Assembly (NCBI GenBank): GCA_022649665.1
Contig: JALCOL010000001.1
Span: 1 to 64,000, forward strand
Source: Enterococcaceae bacterium
GTDB taxonomy: Bacteria; Bacillota; Bacilli; Lactobacillales; Enterococcaceae
Reading direction: 5' to 3'
Length of the DNA: 64,000 nucleotides
This document shows, piece by piece, positions 35,611 to 44,110 of the stretch; position 1 is the first letter of the stretch, and each line of letters begins with the position of its first letter. A model generated the notes under the pieces. That model made no database searches and was not told where the DNA came from. It was given only the letters and a program-made list of their open reading frames with translations. Position numbers and translations under genes: made by a program.

Positions 35611-36997
35611 AAAAATTCGTTTTACCGAAACGGTCCTGCGCGACGGCCAGCAAAGCCAGATCGCGACACGGATGCCGACTTCTGATATGCTGCCGATCAT
35701 CAAGACGATGGACGAAGCAGGCTATCATGCGATCGAAATGTGGGGCGGCGCGACGTTTGATGCTTGTCTCCGCTATTTGAACGAAGATCCGTGGGAAAGA
35801 CTGCGCAAGATCCGTGCGGAAGTCAAAAATACCAAACTGCAAATGCTCCTGCGTGGTCAAAACCTGCTGGGCTATAAAAACTATGCGGACGATGTCGTGC
35901 GCGATGTCGTTGAAAAATCGATCAAAAACGGGATCGATGTGATCCGCGTGTTCGATGCTTTGAATGATCTCCGCAACTTGAAAACTTCGGTCGTCGCTGC
36001 CAAAGAAGCAGGCGGCGAGTGTCAAACGGCGATCTCTTATACGACGAGTGCGATCCATACGATCGACTACTTCGTTCAATTAGCCAAAGAGATGGCGCAG
36101 CTGGGGGCGGACTCGATCTGTATCAAAGATATGGCAGGCGTATTGACACCAGAGACCGGCTTTGAGCTGGTCAGCCGTATCAAAGACGCGGTTGATCTGC
36201 CGCTGGAAGTTCATACGCATGCGACGAGCGGGATCGCTGAAATGACCTATTTGAAAGCCGCTGAAGCCGGGGCGGACATCCTTGATACTGCGATCTCTTC
36301 TTTTTCTGGCGGCACCAGCCAGCCGGCCACCGAATCGATGGCGATCGCTTTAGAGGGAATGGGATTTGATACGGGACTCAAAACAGACAAACTGGCAGCG
36401 ATCGCTGATTATTTCAATCCGATCCGCGACCGTTTCCGCAAAGAAGGGCTCTTAAATCCGAAAGTCAAAGATACTGAACCGAAAACGCTGATCTATCAGG
36501 TTCCGGGCGGGATGCTGTCCAATTTGCTGAGCCAGCTTACCGAACAAGGACTGCAGGACAAATATGATGAAGTGCTTGCCGAAGTACCGAAAGTCCGGGC
36601 GGATCTGGGTTATCCGCCGCTTGTGACGCCGCTGTCGCAAATGGTCGGCACGCAAGCTTTGATGAACGTCATTTCCGGTGCCCGCTACAAAATGGTCCCG
36701 AATGAGATCAAAGATTATGTCCGCGGACTTTATGGGCGTCCGCCGGCACCGATCGCTAAAGAGATCCAGGAAAAGATCATCGGCAACGAAAAAGTGATCA
36801 CCGAGCGCCCGGCAGATTTGATCGCACCGCAATTGCCGGAGTTCCGCAAAGAAATCAAACAGTATGCACACTCTGAAGAAGATGTGCTGATGTATGCGTT
36901 GTTCCCGCAGCAAGCGAAAGATTTCCTCGGCCGCCGGGAAGATCCATTCTATGATGTACCGCTTCAAACGATCGAAGTATCGATCGATATCCCTTAA
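35603..36997 (+). CDS. oadA: Oxaloacetate decarboxylase alpha subunit (carboxyltransferase)
   Basis: The 464-residue protein has the carboxyltransferase TIM barrel with TETVLRDGQQS near residue 8, RVFDALNDLRN, the metal-linked CIKDMAGVLTPE (Lys near 174) and HTHATSGI near 203. It transfers CO2 from oxaloacetate to biotin on OadD. The C-terminal biotinyl domain of the Klebsiella subunit is absent. GGAAAGGAG precedes the ATG. It closes the operon. Confidence 0.93.
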   Translation: MSKKIRFTETVLRDGQQSQIATRMPTSDMLPIIKTMDEAGYHAIEMWGGATFDACLRYLNEDPWERLRKIRAEVKNTKLQMLLRGQNLLGYKNYADDVVRDVVEKSIKNGIDVIRVFDALNDLRNLKTSVVAAKEAGGECQTAISYTTSAIHTIDYFVQLAKEMAQLGADSICIKDMAGVLTPETGFELVSRIKDAVDLPLEVHTHATSGIAEMTYLKAAEAGADILDTAISSFSGGTSQPATESMAIALEGMGFDTGLKTDKLAAIADYFNPIRDRFRKEGLLNPKVKDTEPKTLIYQVPGGMLSNLLSQLTEQGLQDKYDEVLAEVPKVRADLGYPPLVTPLSQMVGTQALMNVISGARYKMVPNEIKDYVRGLYGRPPAPIAKEIQEKIIGNEKVITERPADLIAPQLPEFRKEIKQYAHSEEDVLMYALFPQQAKDFLGRREDPFYDVPLQTIEVSIDIP

Positions 36998-37003
36998 TAA
37001 AAA

Positions 37004-37045
37004 ACGCGCTGCGAGCGTGAGAAACATTTCACTGCTCGAGCGCGT
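37004..37045. terminator. Bidirectional terminator after oadA
   Basis: ACGCGCTGCGAGC pairs with GCTCGAGCGCGT (one bulge). A T-run follows on plus and an A-run precedes it, so it can serve oadA and the convergent psiE-like gene. Confidence 0.88.
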
Positions 37046-37050
37046 ATTTT

Positions 37051-37467
37051 TTAATATTTTTGCTGCGGATCATGAAACGCTTTGACGCGCTCCAAAATGA
37101 ACAAGACCGCGACTAAGATCAAGATCGCCCCGGACAGAAAGAATGTATCGATCCCGCTGCCGTGCGCCAGCAGAAATTCGCGCAAGATCGCGGTGATGCT
37201 GATCAAGATCAAATAGCGGACCGGAATGTGGTGTCCTTCTTTAACGTAGCGCAGAAGCATCAAGATCACTTCCAGCAAGATGAAAAGGGTCGCGATCCCG
37301 TCGACCAAGATCGACAGCTCAGTAAACGAGCGCAGCGGGATCACTTGGATCGTCAATTTGTAGATCGCTTCACCCATCACGAAAATCATGACCAAGATCA
37401 AAAAAGCCAGCATCAAATCGACAAAAGAGCTGATGATTTTTTCAAAATTTTTAAAAAGTTTTTCCAA
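37051..37467 (-). CDS. psiE: PsiE-family membrane protein
   Basis: The 138-residue protein has four membrane helices (about 15-38, 55-73, 80-100 and 107-127) and the family's IPVRYLILISITAILREF segment. PsiE was named for phosphate-starvation induction in E. coli; its biochemical role is unknown. It is a single minus-strand gene convergent with oadA. The 18-bp motif shared with the oad/cit promoter lies 69 bp upstream of its start, which may mean common regulation. Confidence 0.8.
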   Translation of the reverse strand: MEKLFKNFEKIISSFVDLMLAFLILVMIFVMGEAIYKLTIQVIPLRSFTELSILVDGIATLFILLEVILMLLRYVKEGHHIPVRYLILISITAILREFLLAHGSGIDTFFLSGAILILVAVLFILERVKAFHDPQQKY

Positions 37468-37527
37468 TGTTTCCCTCCCGCAGTTTGTCCTCTATTTTCA
37501 TTATATTCAATCTGTGTTTACATTACG

Positions 37528-37556
37528 TTGAAAAGACAATAAAAAAACAATATAAT
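37528..37556 (+). promoter_or_regulatory. Strong plus-strand promoter-like sequence with shared 18-bp motif
   Basis: TTGAAA (37528-37533), a 17-bp spacer and TATAAT (37551-37556) form a near-consensus promoter. The spacer and -10 contain ACAATAAAAAAACAATAT (37536-37553), identical to 29174-29191. No gene starts until bioY at 37822, so a long leader or small RNA would be transcribed; the motif could equally regulate psiE on the other strand. Confidence 0.55.
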
Positions 37557-37747
37557 ATTTATTTTTCTGCGAATAGATCACTTTTTTAATGAATATTTCA
37601 AGAGATTCTTCCGTGCTATACATCGACTTGCTGCAGAAAGCATGTCTTTTTTGGAATGATGATGCAAAAGAGATTTAATTTCAAATTTGAGGCGCAGTAC
37701 ATAGAGAAAAACGCTACATAAAAAGAATAAATAAATAAAATTTTCTA

Positions 37748-37805
37748 TTTACATTCAGAAAATATATGCTATAATTTCGTTAACTTAAAAAAATGAATGG
37801 TTAAC
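37748..37805 (+). promoter_or_regulatory. bioY promoter with BirA-type biotin operator
   Basis: TTTACA (37748-37753), 16 bp, TATAAT (37770-37775) form the promoter. GTTAAC-N15-GTTAAC (37779-37784 and 37800-37805) overlaps the start of transcription and matches the BirA operator spacing. Biotin-loaded BirA would repress bioY. Confidence 0.85.
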
Positions 37806-37821
37806 AAAAAGGAGAAATGTT

Positions 37822-38376
37822 ATGCAAAAAAATATTCGGTCAGTCATTTTAGCGGGGATGTTCGCAGCGGTGATCGGCGTTTTGGCACAATTTTCGATTC
37901 CGCTCCCATTCAGCCCAGTGCCGTTGACACTGCAGACATTCGCGATCGGTTTGACGGCAACGATCTTGGGCAGCAAGACCGGCACCTACGCGATCGTCGG
38001 CTATTTATTGATGGGGATGATCGGGCTGCCGGTTTTTGCAGGCGGCGGTGCCGGGATCTCTTCACTAGTCGGTCCGACCGGCGGCTTTTTAGTCGGCTTT
38101 ATCTTCAATGGACTGATCACCGGGCTGATCATTGAAAAAACCAAATTCAACTATTTCTGGGCGATCGTCGCAAATATCGTCGGTGCGGTGGTTACGCTGG
38201 CCTTCGGGACTGCCTGGCTGAAAGTCAGCGGCAGCATGCCTTGGCCACACGCATTTACGGCTGGGTTCTTCCCATTCGTTCTGCCGGGCATCATCAAAGC
38301 GGTCGCTGCCTCATACATCGGCGTCCTTGTCGGCAAACGGCTGCCATTTATCAACAAAATCTATCGCCACGCTTAA
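37822..38376 (+). CDS. bioY: Biotin transporter substrate-binding component BioY
   Basis: The 184-residue protein has six membrane helices and the BioY pattern (SIPLPFSPVPLTLQTFAIGLT centre PLTLQTFA near residue 40, GGGAGISSLVGPTGGFLVGF centre PTGGFLVGF near 85). It is the S component of an ECF biotin importer; the shared ECF module is not in the window. GGAG precedes the ATG. A BirA operator lies upstream. It should supply biotin for OadD. Confidence 0.93.
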   Translation: MQKNIRSVILAGMFAAVIGVLAQFSIPLPFSPVPLTLQTFAIGLTATILGSKTGTYAIVGYLLMGMIGLPVFAGGGAGISSLVGPTGGFLVGFIFNGLITGLIIEKTKFNYFWAIVANIVGAVVTLAFGTAWLKVSGSMPWPHAFTAGFFPFVLPGIIKAVAASYIGVLVGKRLPFINKIYRHA

Positions 38377-38454
38377 AGTGGAATTTTGCTTGATCGTGGC
38401 AAAAGGATTTTCATCCTGCCGCTTTTGGTGTATTCTATCAGAGGTGGTGGAAAA

Positions 38455-38583
38455 ATGAATTCTAAAGAAAAAATGCTTGAATTGATCAAAAAGAAGCAGG
38501 GCGGCGGAAGATCCAAACGGATGAGCGCGCCGAAAAATGATCGCAAAAATATGCGAAAAGGACCAAAAATCTTTAATAAGTAA
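38455..38583 (+). CDS. Small basic conserved protein
   Basis: The 42-residue product (NSKEKMLELIKKK at the N-terminus, RKGPKIFNK at the end) is highly basic. GAGGTGG lies before the ATG and a strong terminator follows at once. Similar short basic proteins occur in lactobacillales genomes without assigned function; nucleic-acid or ribosome binding is possible from charge alone. Confidence 0.65.
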   Translation: MNSKEKMLELIKKKQGGGRSKRMSAPKNDRKNMRKGPKIFNK

Positions 38584-38590
38584 ACTGCGG

Positions 38591-38624
38591 CACTTCCCGA
38601 AATCGGGAAGTGTTTTTTTTTTTG
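38591..38624 (+). terminator. Rho-independent terminator
   Basis: CACTTCCCG and CGGGAAGTG form a perfect 9-bp stem with an AAAT loop, followed by eleven T. It ends the bioY/small basic protein unit. Confidence 0.93.
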
Positions 38625-38784
38625 CGGCAAGGCTTCCTTTTTGACTTTCTTTCCAAAGAACAATAGCATGGGGATTGAGGACAAGAATAATTCTCGTTGT
38701 CTGGAATTTTCATGATCAGGTTCATTTGTTTTGTTACACAGCAAATTTCCATAGAGACCAGGATTTTGAAAGGAGCGGCAAAAA

Positions 38785-39213
38785 ATGCAAGTTGTTTTAG
38801 GTTCTGATAAGGATGGTTTCGAACTGAAAGAATTCGTTAAAGGGTATTTGGAAAAGCAGGGGATCGACGTGATCGATGTTACGCCCGAACCAGCGAAAAA
38901 CTTTATCGACTCTTCCCTGGCAGTCACGAAAAAAGTGCTGCAAGACGGAATCAAAAAAGCAATCATGTTCGACGAATACGGTGTCGGCAGTACGATGGCT
39001 TCCGGGAAAGTCAAAGGGATGGTCACCGCAAACGTTGAAGAAGAGCGCACTGCACACATGACAGCGCTGCATAACGGGGCGAAAGCGATCGCGCTTGGTT
39101 CAGGGATCGTCAGCAAGGAACTTGCGAAAACGATCATCAAACGGTATTTAGAAACGGATTATGCCGGCGGACGCCACCAAGTTCGCTTGAATATGTTAGA
39201 GGAGATGATCTAA
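38785..39213 (+). CDS. lacA: Galactose-6-phosphate isomerase subunit A (RpiB/LacAB family)
   Basis: The 142-residue protein has the family fold ([20 protein letters not shown] start, [18 protein letters not shown] near 73, [15 protein letters not shown] near 100). With LacB it converts galactose 6-phosphate to tagatose 6-phosphate. GGAG precedes the ATG and lacB follows after 2 bp. The next pathway genes lacC and lacD are not in the window, so the substrate may be another aldose/ketose phosphate. Confidence 0.83.
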   Translation: MQVVLGSDKDGFELKEFVKGYLEKQGIDVIDVTPEPAKNFIDSSLAVTKKVLQDGIKKAIMFDEYGVGSTMASGKVKGMVTANVEEERTAHMTALHNGAKAIALGSGIVSKELAKTIIKRYLETDYAGGRHQVRLNMLEEMI

Positions 39214-39215
39214 AC

Positions 39216-39809
39216 ATGGCCAAAGATATTTTTGAATATGATGAAGATCGCGCACAACCAGAATTTGTAGATCCGAAAATCGACAAACATAAAATCATCG
39301 CACTGGCAAATGATCATATCGTGACCAGTGTCAAAATGGAGCTTTCCGATCATTTGAAAGCAGAAGGCTACCGCGTCCTTGATCTGGGGACGTATGACAA
39401 TACGCGGACCCATTATCCGATCTACGGCAAGCGTGCTGCAGAAGCGGTCGCTGACGGCCGGGCAGACTGCGCGATCGTGATGTGCGGGACCGGGATCGGG
39501 ATCGGGACTGCTGCCAATAAAAACGAAGGCGTGCGCTGTGCGATCGCCGGCGACATCACCCAAGCGGTTTATGCCAAAGAAGAGCTCAATGCGAATATCT
39601 TGGCAGTTGCCGGGATTGTTCTCGGGCGCGATTTCATTTTTGATATCGCAGATTATTATCTCAACGCTGAATACAAACCAAGCGCTGAAAATGAAGAGCT
39701 GATCCGGCAGATCGATCAGATCGCCAAACCGAATCCGGAACAAAAAGATAATCCGCATTTCTTTGACAGCGAAAACAAGAAATGGGCCGAGGGTGTCTAC
39801 CACGACTAG
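39216..39809 (+). CDS. lacB: Galactose-6-phosphate isomerase subunit B (RpiB/LacAB family)
   Basis: The 197-residue protein has [32 protein letters not shown] near 58 and the active-site loop [15 protein letters not shown] near 90. It is about 25 residues longer than usual LacB, with an N-terminal extension of about 20 residues and a charged tail. It pairs with the lacA product just upstream, and a terminator follows. Confidence 0.83.
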   Translation: MAKDIFEYDEDRAQPEFVDPKIDKHKIIALANDHIVTSVKMELSDHLKAEGYRVLDLGTYDNTRTHYPIYGKRAAEAVADGRADCAIVMCGTGIGIGTAANKNEGVRCAIAGDITQAVYAKEELNANILAVAGIVLGRDFIFDIADYYLNAEYKPSAENEELIRQIDQIAKPNPEQKDNPHFFDSENKKWAEGVYHD

Positions 39810-39826
39810 CGGTAAAACAACATCTA

Positions 39827-39867
39827 AAACCTGCATTTGCACAAACCGCATTTGCAGGTTTTTTTCT
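39827..39867 (+). terminator. Rho-independent terminator after lacB
   Basis: AAACCTGCA (39827-39835) pairs with TGCAGGTTT (39853-39861), and a T7 run follows. Confidence 0.85.
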
Positions 39868-39877
39868 GTAAAGACAC

Positions 39878-39906
39878 TTGACAATTTTTTTTTGAGTTGT
39901 TATAGT
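39878..39906 (+). promoter_or_regulatory. Promoter of the M-box/mgtA transcript
   Basis: TTGACA (39878-39883), 17 bp, TATAGT (39901-39906): an almost consensus vegetative promoter, placed about 25 bases before the aptamer. Confidence 0.88.
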
Positions 39907-39927
39907 GAACAAGGAAAATCGAATAGA

Positions 39928-40092
39928 TGATTTGTTAGGTGAGATTCCTATACAAACACAGGCTGCTGCCCAAAAATGTCGAGAGACGCCAATGGGTAGA
40001 ACAGGAATTGTCGAAGATAAGGCTTTTCTTAAGGCAGCTAAAAGAGGCAGCTCTTTTTACGTTGTATAGTGTCAAAGCTCAACGATGAGATC
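39928..40092 (+). promoter_or_regulatory. M-box (ykoK-type) magnesium riboswitch aptamer
   Basis: The conserved M-box segments appear in order: GTTAGGTGAGATTCCTATAC (from 39934), CAGGCTGCTGCCC, TGTCGAGAGACGCCAATGGG, ACAGGAATTGTCGA, AAGGCTTTTCTTAAGGCAGC and ATAGTGTCAAAGCTCAACGA. High Mg2+ folds the aptamer and favours the terminator at 40119, switching mgtA off. This is one of the clearest RNA calls in the window. Confidence 0.95.
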
Positions 40093-40118
40093 GAGATACT
40101 TTTTTTGTGTGTATTTTC

Positions 40119-40153
40119 AACCTTTCGCTGAGTATTTGGCGAGAGGTTTTTTT
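40119..40153 (+). terminator. Riboswitch-controlled terminator
   Basis: AACCTTTCGC pairs with GCGAGAGGTT (one mismatch), followed by a T7 run. It lies between the M-box and the leader ORF and is the likely expression platform. Confidence 0.85.
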
Positions 40154-40189
40154 GTTATGAAAAGGATCATTTTTCAGGAGGTGAGGCAG

Positions 40190-40273
40190 ATGGAAGACGA
40201 TAGTCGAGCGAGCAAGCGGGAGAACAGCGAAGCGAGAGGGCATTTCCCTGCCTTGCCGCCGCGCTTTCTCTAA
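40190..40273 (+). CDS. Putative mgtA leader peptide (27 residues)
   Basis: An ATG with AGGAGGTGA eight bases upstream opens a 27-codon frame ending 22 bases before mgtA. The peptide starts M-E-D-D, is rich in charged residues, and ends PALPPRFL. A hairpin (CTTTCTCT at 40264-40271, AGAGAAAG at 40280-40287) covers the stop codon and reaches the mgtA ribosome site. Acidic and proline residues early in a leader are the hallmark of MgtL of E. coli, where they destabilise translating ribosomes at low Mg2+. Homology is not claimed; the analogy is inferred. Confidence 0.55.
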   Translation: MEDDSRASKRENSEARGHFPALPPRFL

Positions 40274-40295
40274 AAAAACAGAGAAAGAAGGAAAA

Positions 40296-42935
40296 ATGAT
40301 GAAATATACAGTAAATTACACGGCTTTTGCGCAAAACAAGATCGAAACGCTGCTTGAAACGTTTCAAACGAATGATCAAGGGCTGAGCGCTGAACAAGTA
40401 TTGCGTGCGCGGACGGCTTACGGTGAAAATAAGCTGAGCACAACACGCAAAACGCCTTTTCTCATTGAAATGTTCAAAGCATACATCACGCCCTTTACCC
40501 TAGTATTGATCGCGCTCGGAGTTATTTCGTTCGTTACGGATTATTTATTGGCTTCACCAGCAGAGCGGGATCTGTTCGGTGTCGTGATCATTTTCGCAAT
40601 GGTCTTTGTGAGCGGGACGATGACGATGATCCAAGCAGTCCGTTCCACCCAAGCAGCCGAAAAATTGAAATCATTAGTCAAAGTAACGGCCACGGTCAAA
40701 CGCGGCGGGAAATTTGGCGAGATCCCGACAGAGGAGCTCGTCTGCGGGGATGTCGTAAAGCTGGCAGCGGGCGATATGATCCCCGCTGACTTGCGGCTCA
40801 TTTCGACCAAAGATCTTTTTGTTTCGCAAGCCGCGTTGACAGGGGAGAGCTATCCAGTCGAAAAAAATGCCCAAGCGGTCCCAAATGAAGCCGCGGCGGA
40901 AACAAGCTATCACAACTTGGCCTTCACCGGCAGCAATGTGATCAGCGGCAGTGCCGAGGGAATCGTGATCGCGACCGGGAATCAAACATTGTTCGGCAAG
41001 ACGGCACAAGACTTGACGGCGCGTCCCGTACAAACGAATTTTGAGCTGGGACTGAAGAAGACTTCGTTTTTATTGATCAAATTCATGGCACTGATGGCAC
41101 CAACGGTCATTGTGATCAATGGTTTGACAAAAGGCGATTGGATGGAAGCTTTTTTGTTCGGCTTGTCCGTCGCAGTCGGCTTGACCCCTGAAATGCTGCC
41201 GATGATCGTTACGACGAATCTCGTCAAAGGGGCTTCCAAGATGGCAAAAAAAGGCACGATCATCAAAAATTTGAACGCGATCCAAAATTTTGGTGCGATC
41301 GATGTCTTGTGCACCGACAAAACGGGGACTCTAACACAAGACAAGATCATTTTAGAATATCATTTGAGCTGCGACGGCAAAGAAGATCCGCGCGTATTGC
41401 GGCACGCTTTTTTGAACAGCTATTACCAGACCGGCCTGAAAAATCTGCTGGATGTCGCGATCATCGAAGCAGCCGATCAGGAACTTGATCAGGCCGAATA
41501 TCATTATCAAAAAGTCGATGAGATCCCCTTTGATTTTGAACGCCGGCGCATGAGTGTCGTCGTCGCCGATCAGGCGGGCAAGACCCAAATGATCACGAAA
41601 GGCGCTGTTGAAGAAATGCTCGCGATTTCAAGCTTTGTCGAATTGAACGGCCGGGTCGTACCGCTGAGTGCTGAAGTAAAAAAAGCCGTCTTAGCGAAAG
41701 TCAAAGAACTGAACAGCGGCGGAATGCGGGTCTTAGGTGTCGCGCAAAAAACGAACCCCAGTGTGGTCGGCGAATTTTCAGTCAAAGATGAAACCGAAAT
41801 GGTTTTGATCGGCTATCTGGCCTTTTTGGATCCGCCGAAAACAACGACGCAAGCCGCACTGAACGCCCTGAAAGAACAAGGGATCGCAGTGAAAGTCTTG
41901 ACGGGTGATAACGGTCTGGTGACGCAAGCCGTCTGCCGGCAAGTCGGCATCGATGCTGAGCACTTGGTGACGGGCGAAGAAGTCGAAAAAATGAGCGACT
42001 GGGAACTCGGCCAAGTCCTTGAAAAATATCAGATCCTCGTGAAACTTAATCCGCAGCAAAAAGCGCGGATCACAAAAATCCTGCGCAGTAATGGACATGC
42101 TGTCGGCTTTCTCGGCGATGGGATCAACGATGCACCGGCAATGAAAGCCGCGGATGTCGGGATCTCGGTCGATACGGCAGTTGATATCGCAAAAGAATCT
42201 GCAGATGTCATTTTGCTTGAAAAAGATCTGATGGTTTTGGAGCGCGGGATCGTCTCGGGGCGCAACGTCTTTGGCAATATTATGAAATATATCAAAGCAA
42301 CAGTCAGCTCAAACTTCGGCAATATGTTTTCGGTCCTCGTAGCGAGCACCTTCCTGCCGTTTCTGCCGATGCTGCCGCTGCAGCTTTTGTTCTTGAATTT
42401 GATCTATGACATTTCCTGCATTTCGATCCCGTGGGATAAAATGGATCAGGAATACCTGGCAAAACCAAAAAAATGGCAGGCGCAAAGCATCGGCAAGTTC
42501 ATGATCTGGTTTGGACCGACTAGCTCGGTCTTCGATATCACGACGTATTTGGCAATGTATTTTGTGATCTGCCCGCTCGTGATCGGCGGAAGCTATCACA
42601 GTTTGAGCGGCACCCAGCAGCTTGCTTTTATTGCGCTTTTCCATGCCGGCTGGTTCGTCGAATCGCTTTGGACGCAGACGCTTGTGCTGCATGCTCTGCG
42701 GACGCCGAAGATCCCGTTTTTGGAAAGCCGTGCCGCTTTCGGGATGACGTTCGTCACGTCCGCCGGCATTTTGACCGGTTCAGTGCTGCCGTTCACATCG
42801 TTCGGCCGAAATTTGGGATTGGCACAGCTGCCGCTTGCTTATTGGCTTGTTTTAGGCGCGACGATCCTTTTGTACTTGCTGTTAGTCACCATGGTGAAAA
42901 AACACTTTATCCAAAGAAACGGTGAACTGCTGTGA
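40296..42935 (+). CDS. mgtA: Mg2+-importing P-type ATPase
   Basis: The 879-residue P3B-type ATPase has an N-terminal cation ATPase domain, the TGES loop near residue 183, CTDKTGTLTQD with phospho-acceptor Asp341, the KVLTGDNG nucleotide-binding motif and GDGINDAPAM near 610, and ten predicted membrane helices. It imports Mg2+ across the cell membrane. An ATG pair lies at 40296/40299; the second has the better distance from AAGGA. Control by the M-box, terminator and leader ORF upstream fits its role. Confidence 0.95.
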   Translation: MMKYTVNYTAFAQNKIETLLETFQTNDQGLSAEQVLRARTAYGENKLSTTRKTPFLIEMFKAYITPFTLVLIALGVISFVTDYLLASPAERDLFGVVIIFAMVFVSGTMTMIQAVRSTQAAEKLKSLVKVTATVKRGGKFGEIPTEELVCGDVVKLAAGDMIPADLRLISTKDLFVSQAALTGESYPVEKNAQAVPNEAAAETSYHNLAFTGSNVISGSAEGIVIATGNQTLFGKTAQDLTARPVQTNFELGLKKTSFLLIKFMALMAPTVIVINGLTKGDWMEAFLFGLSVAVGLTPEMLPMIVTTNLVKGASKMAKKGTIIKNLNAIQNFGAIDVLCTDKTGTLTQDKIILEYHLSCDGKEDPRVLRHAFLNSYYQTGLKNLLDVAIIEAADQELDQAEYHYQKVDEIPFDFERRRMSVVVADQAGKTQMITKGAVEEMLAISSFVELNGRVVPLSAEVKKAVLAKVKELNSGGMRVLGVAQKTNPSVVGEFSVKDETEMVLIGYLAFLDPPKTTTQAALNALKEQGIAVKVLTGDNGLVTQAVCRQVGIDAEHLVTGEEVEKMSDWELGQVLEKYQILVKLNPQQKARITKILRSNGHAVGFLGDGINDAPAMKAADVGISVDTAVDIAKESADVILLEKDLMVLERGIVSGRNVFGNIMKYIKATVSSNFGNMFSVLVASTFLPFLPMLPLQLLFLNLIYDISCISIPWDKMDQEYLAKPKKWQAQSIGKFMIWFGPTSSVFDITTYLAMYFVICPLVIGGSYHSLSGTQQLAFIALFHAGWFVESLWTQTLVLHALRTPKIPFLESRAAFGMTFVTSAGILTGSVLPFTSFGRNLGLAQLPLAYWLVLGATILLYLLLVTMVKKHFIQRNGELL

Positions 42936-42953
42936 AACGCTGTTTATCGGCTA

Positions 42954-42992
42954 GCGGGCCGTGACATCACATATGTCACAGGCCCGTTTTTC
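42954..42992 (+). terminator. Rho-independent terminator after mgtA
   Basis: GCGGGCC-GTGACAT pairs with ATGTCAC-A-GGCCCGT (one bulged base), followed by TTTTT. Confidence 0.9.
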
Positions 42993-43131
42993 GATTATTT
43001 CACAAAACTGCTTGCCTTTGCCGCAACTTCGTCAGTCTTGCGGCCGCTCATATATAGATAACGCCGGAAACCTGGTATAATTAGGGAAATATGCAATAAT
43101 TCTTTTGAAAAAAGACACGGAGGTGCTTATG

Positions 43132-44067
43132 ATGAAGCAATATATCGGGATCGATATCGGCGGAACGATGATCAAATTCGCTTTGATCGATCAAGCAGGG
43201 AAGATCGGAAAAAAATGGCGGATCCCAACGAACCTTGCAGAGAACGGCGCTTATATTCCAAGCGAAATCGCTGAAAGCATTGAAAACGAGCTGCCGACTG
43301 CGCTTGAGAGCGTCAAAGGGATCGGCATCGGAGTCCCTGGACCGATCTCGCGTTCGGGGGAAACCGTTTTGGAGGCAGTCAATCTTGGCTGGAAAAAGCT
43401 GCCGCTCAAAAAAGGGCTCGAGGAGCGGCTCGGGATCCCAGTTGCGCTGATCAATGACGCGAATGCGGCCGCGCTCGGCGAAATGTGGCAAGGGGTTTCC
43501 AAGGGCAAACGAAATTTGCTGTTTGTGACACTCGGGACTGGTGTTGGCGGCGGGATCGTGCTCAACGGAAAAATCTTGAACGGTGTCCACTCTTCCGGCG
43601 GCGAAATCGGCCATATCCCGATCTCCTCATCTGAACACCGGCTTTGCGGTTGCGGAAATATCAATTGCTTAGAAACTTTCTGTTCGGCGAATGGCCTGGT
43701 CAAAACGATGAAAGTCGTTGATCCGGAACGCGCAGCCGTTCATCCGGGATTTACCGCAGTCGATATTTTCAAGTGGGTTGCCGCGGGTGACCTTCGCGCG
43801 CAAGAAGCACTTGCGGCCACGATCGAGCGCTTGGGGATGGTACTGGCAGGGATCATGAATACGATCGATGTTGAAGAGATCGTGATCGGCGGCGGCTTGT
43901 CTGAAGCAGGCGACGCTTTGCTTGCTCCGCTGCGGCTCGTGGTCGACGCACACATTTTTCCGCAGATCCGCGGGAATTACCATGTGAAAAAGGCGGCGCT
44001 CGGCAATGATGCCGGGATCTATGGCGCTGTATACTATTGTCAGTCTGTTCATGAGATGATCGATTAA
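43132..44067 (+). CDS. ROK-family sugar kinase or regulator-like kinase
   Basis: The 311-residue protein has the ATP motif YIGIDIGGTMIKFALID at the N-terminus, GIGVPGPIS, NDANAAALGE, TLGTGVGGG, GEIGHIPI with the catalytic-region histidine, and the zinc motif CGCGNINCLE near 170. It lacks an N-terminal DNA-binding domain, so it is a kinase such as a glucokinase or N-acetylmannosamine/fructokinase-type enzyme, not a repressor. GGAGG is eight bases before the ATG at 43132. The sugar cannot be told from sequence. Confidence 0.85.
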   Translation: MKQYIGIDIGGTMIKFALIDQAGKIGKKWRIPTNLAENGAYIPSEIAESIENELPTALESVKGIGIGVPGPISRSGETVLEAVNLGWKKLPLKKGLEERLGIPVALINDANAAALGEMWQGVSKGKRNLLFVTLGTGVGGGIVLNGKILNGVHSSGGEIGHIPISSSEHRLCGCGNINCLETFCSANGLVKTMKVVDPERAAVHPGFTAVDIFKWVAAGDLRAQEALAATIERLGMVLAGIMNTIDVEEIVIGGGLSEAGDALLAPLRLVVDAHIFPQIRGNYHVKKAALGNDAGIYGAVYYCQSVHEMID

Positions 44068-44110
44068 AAAGTTCAAGAGTTGCTAAAAATCAAAGAGTGC
44101 CGGGAGTACA

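Noticed and set aside
40085-40273. 62-codon frame through the riboswitch terminator into mgtA leader
   Set aside because: Its upstream part overlaps the terminator and lacks a ribosome site; only the last 27 codons, with a strong site at 40190, are kept.
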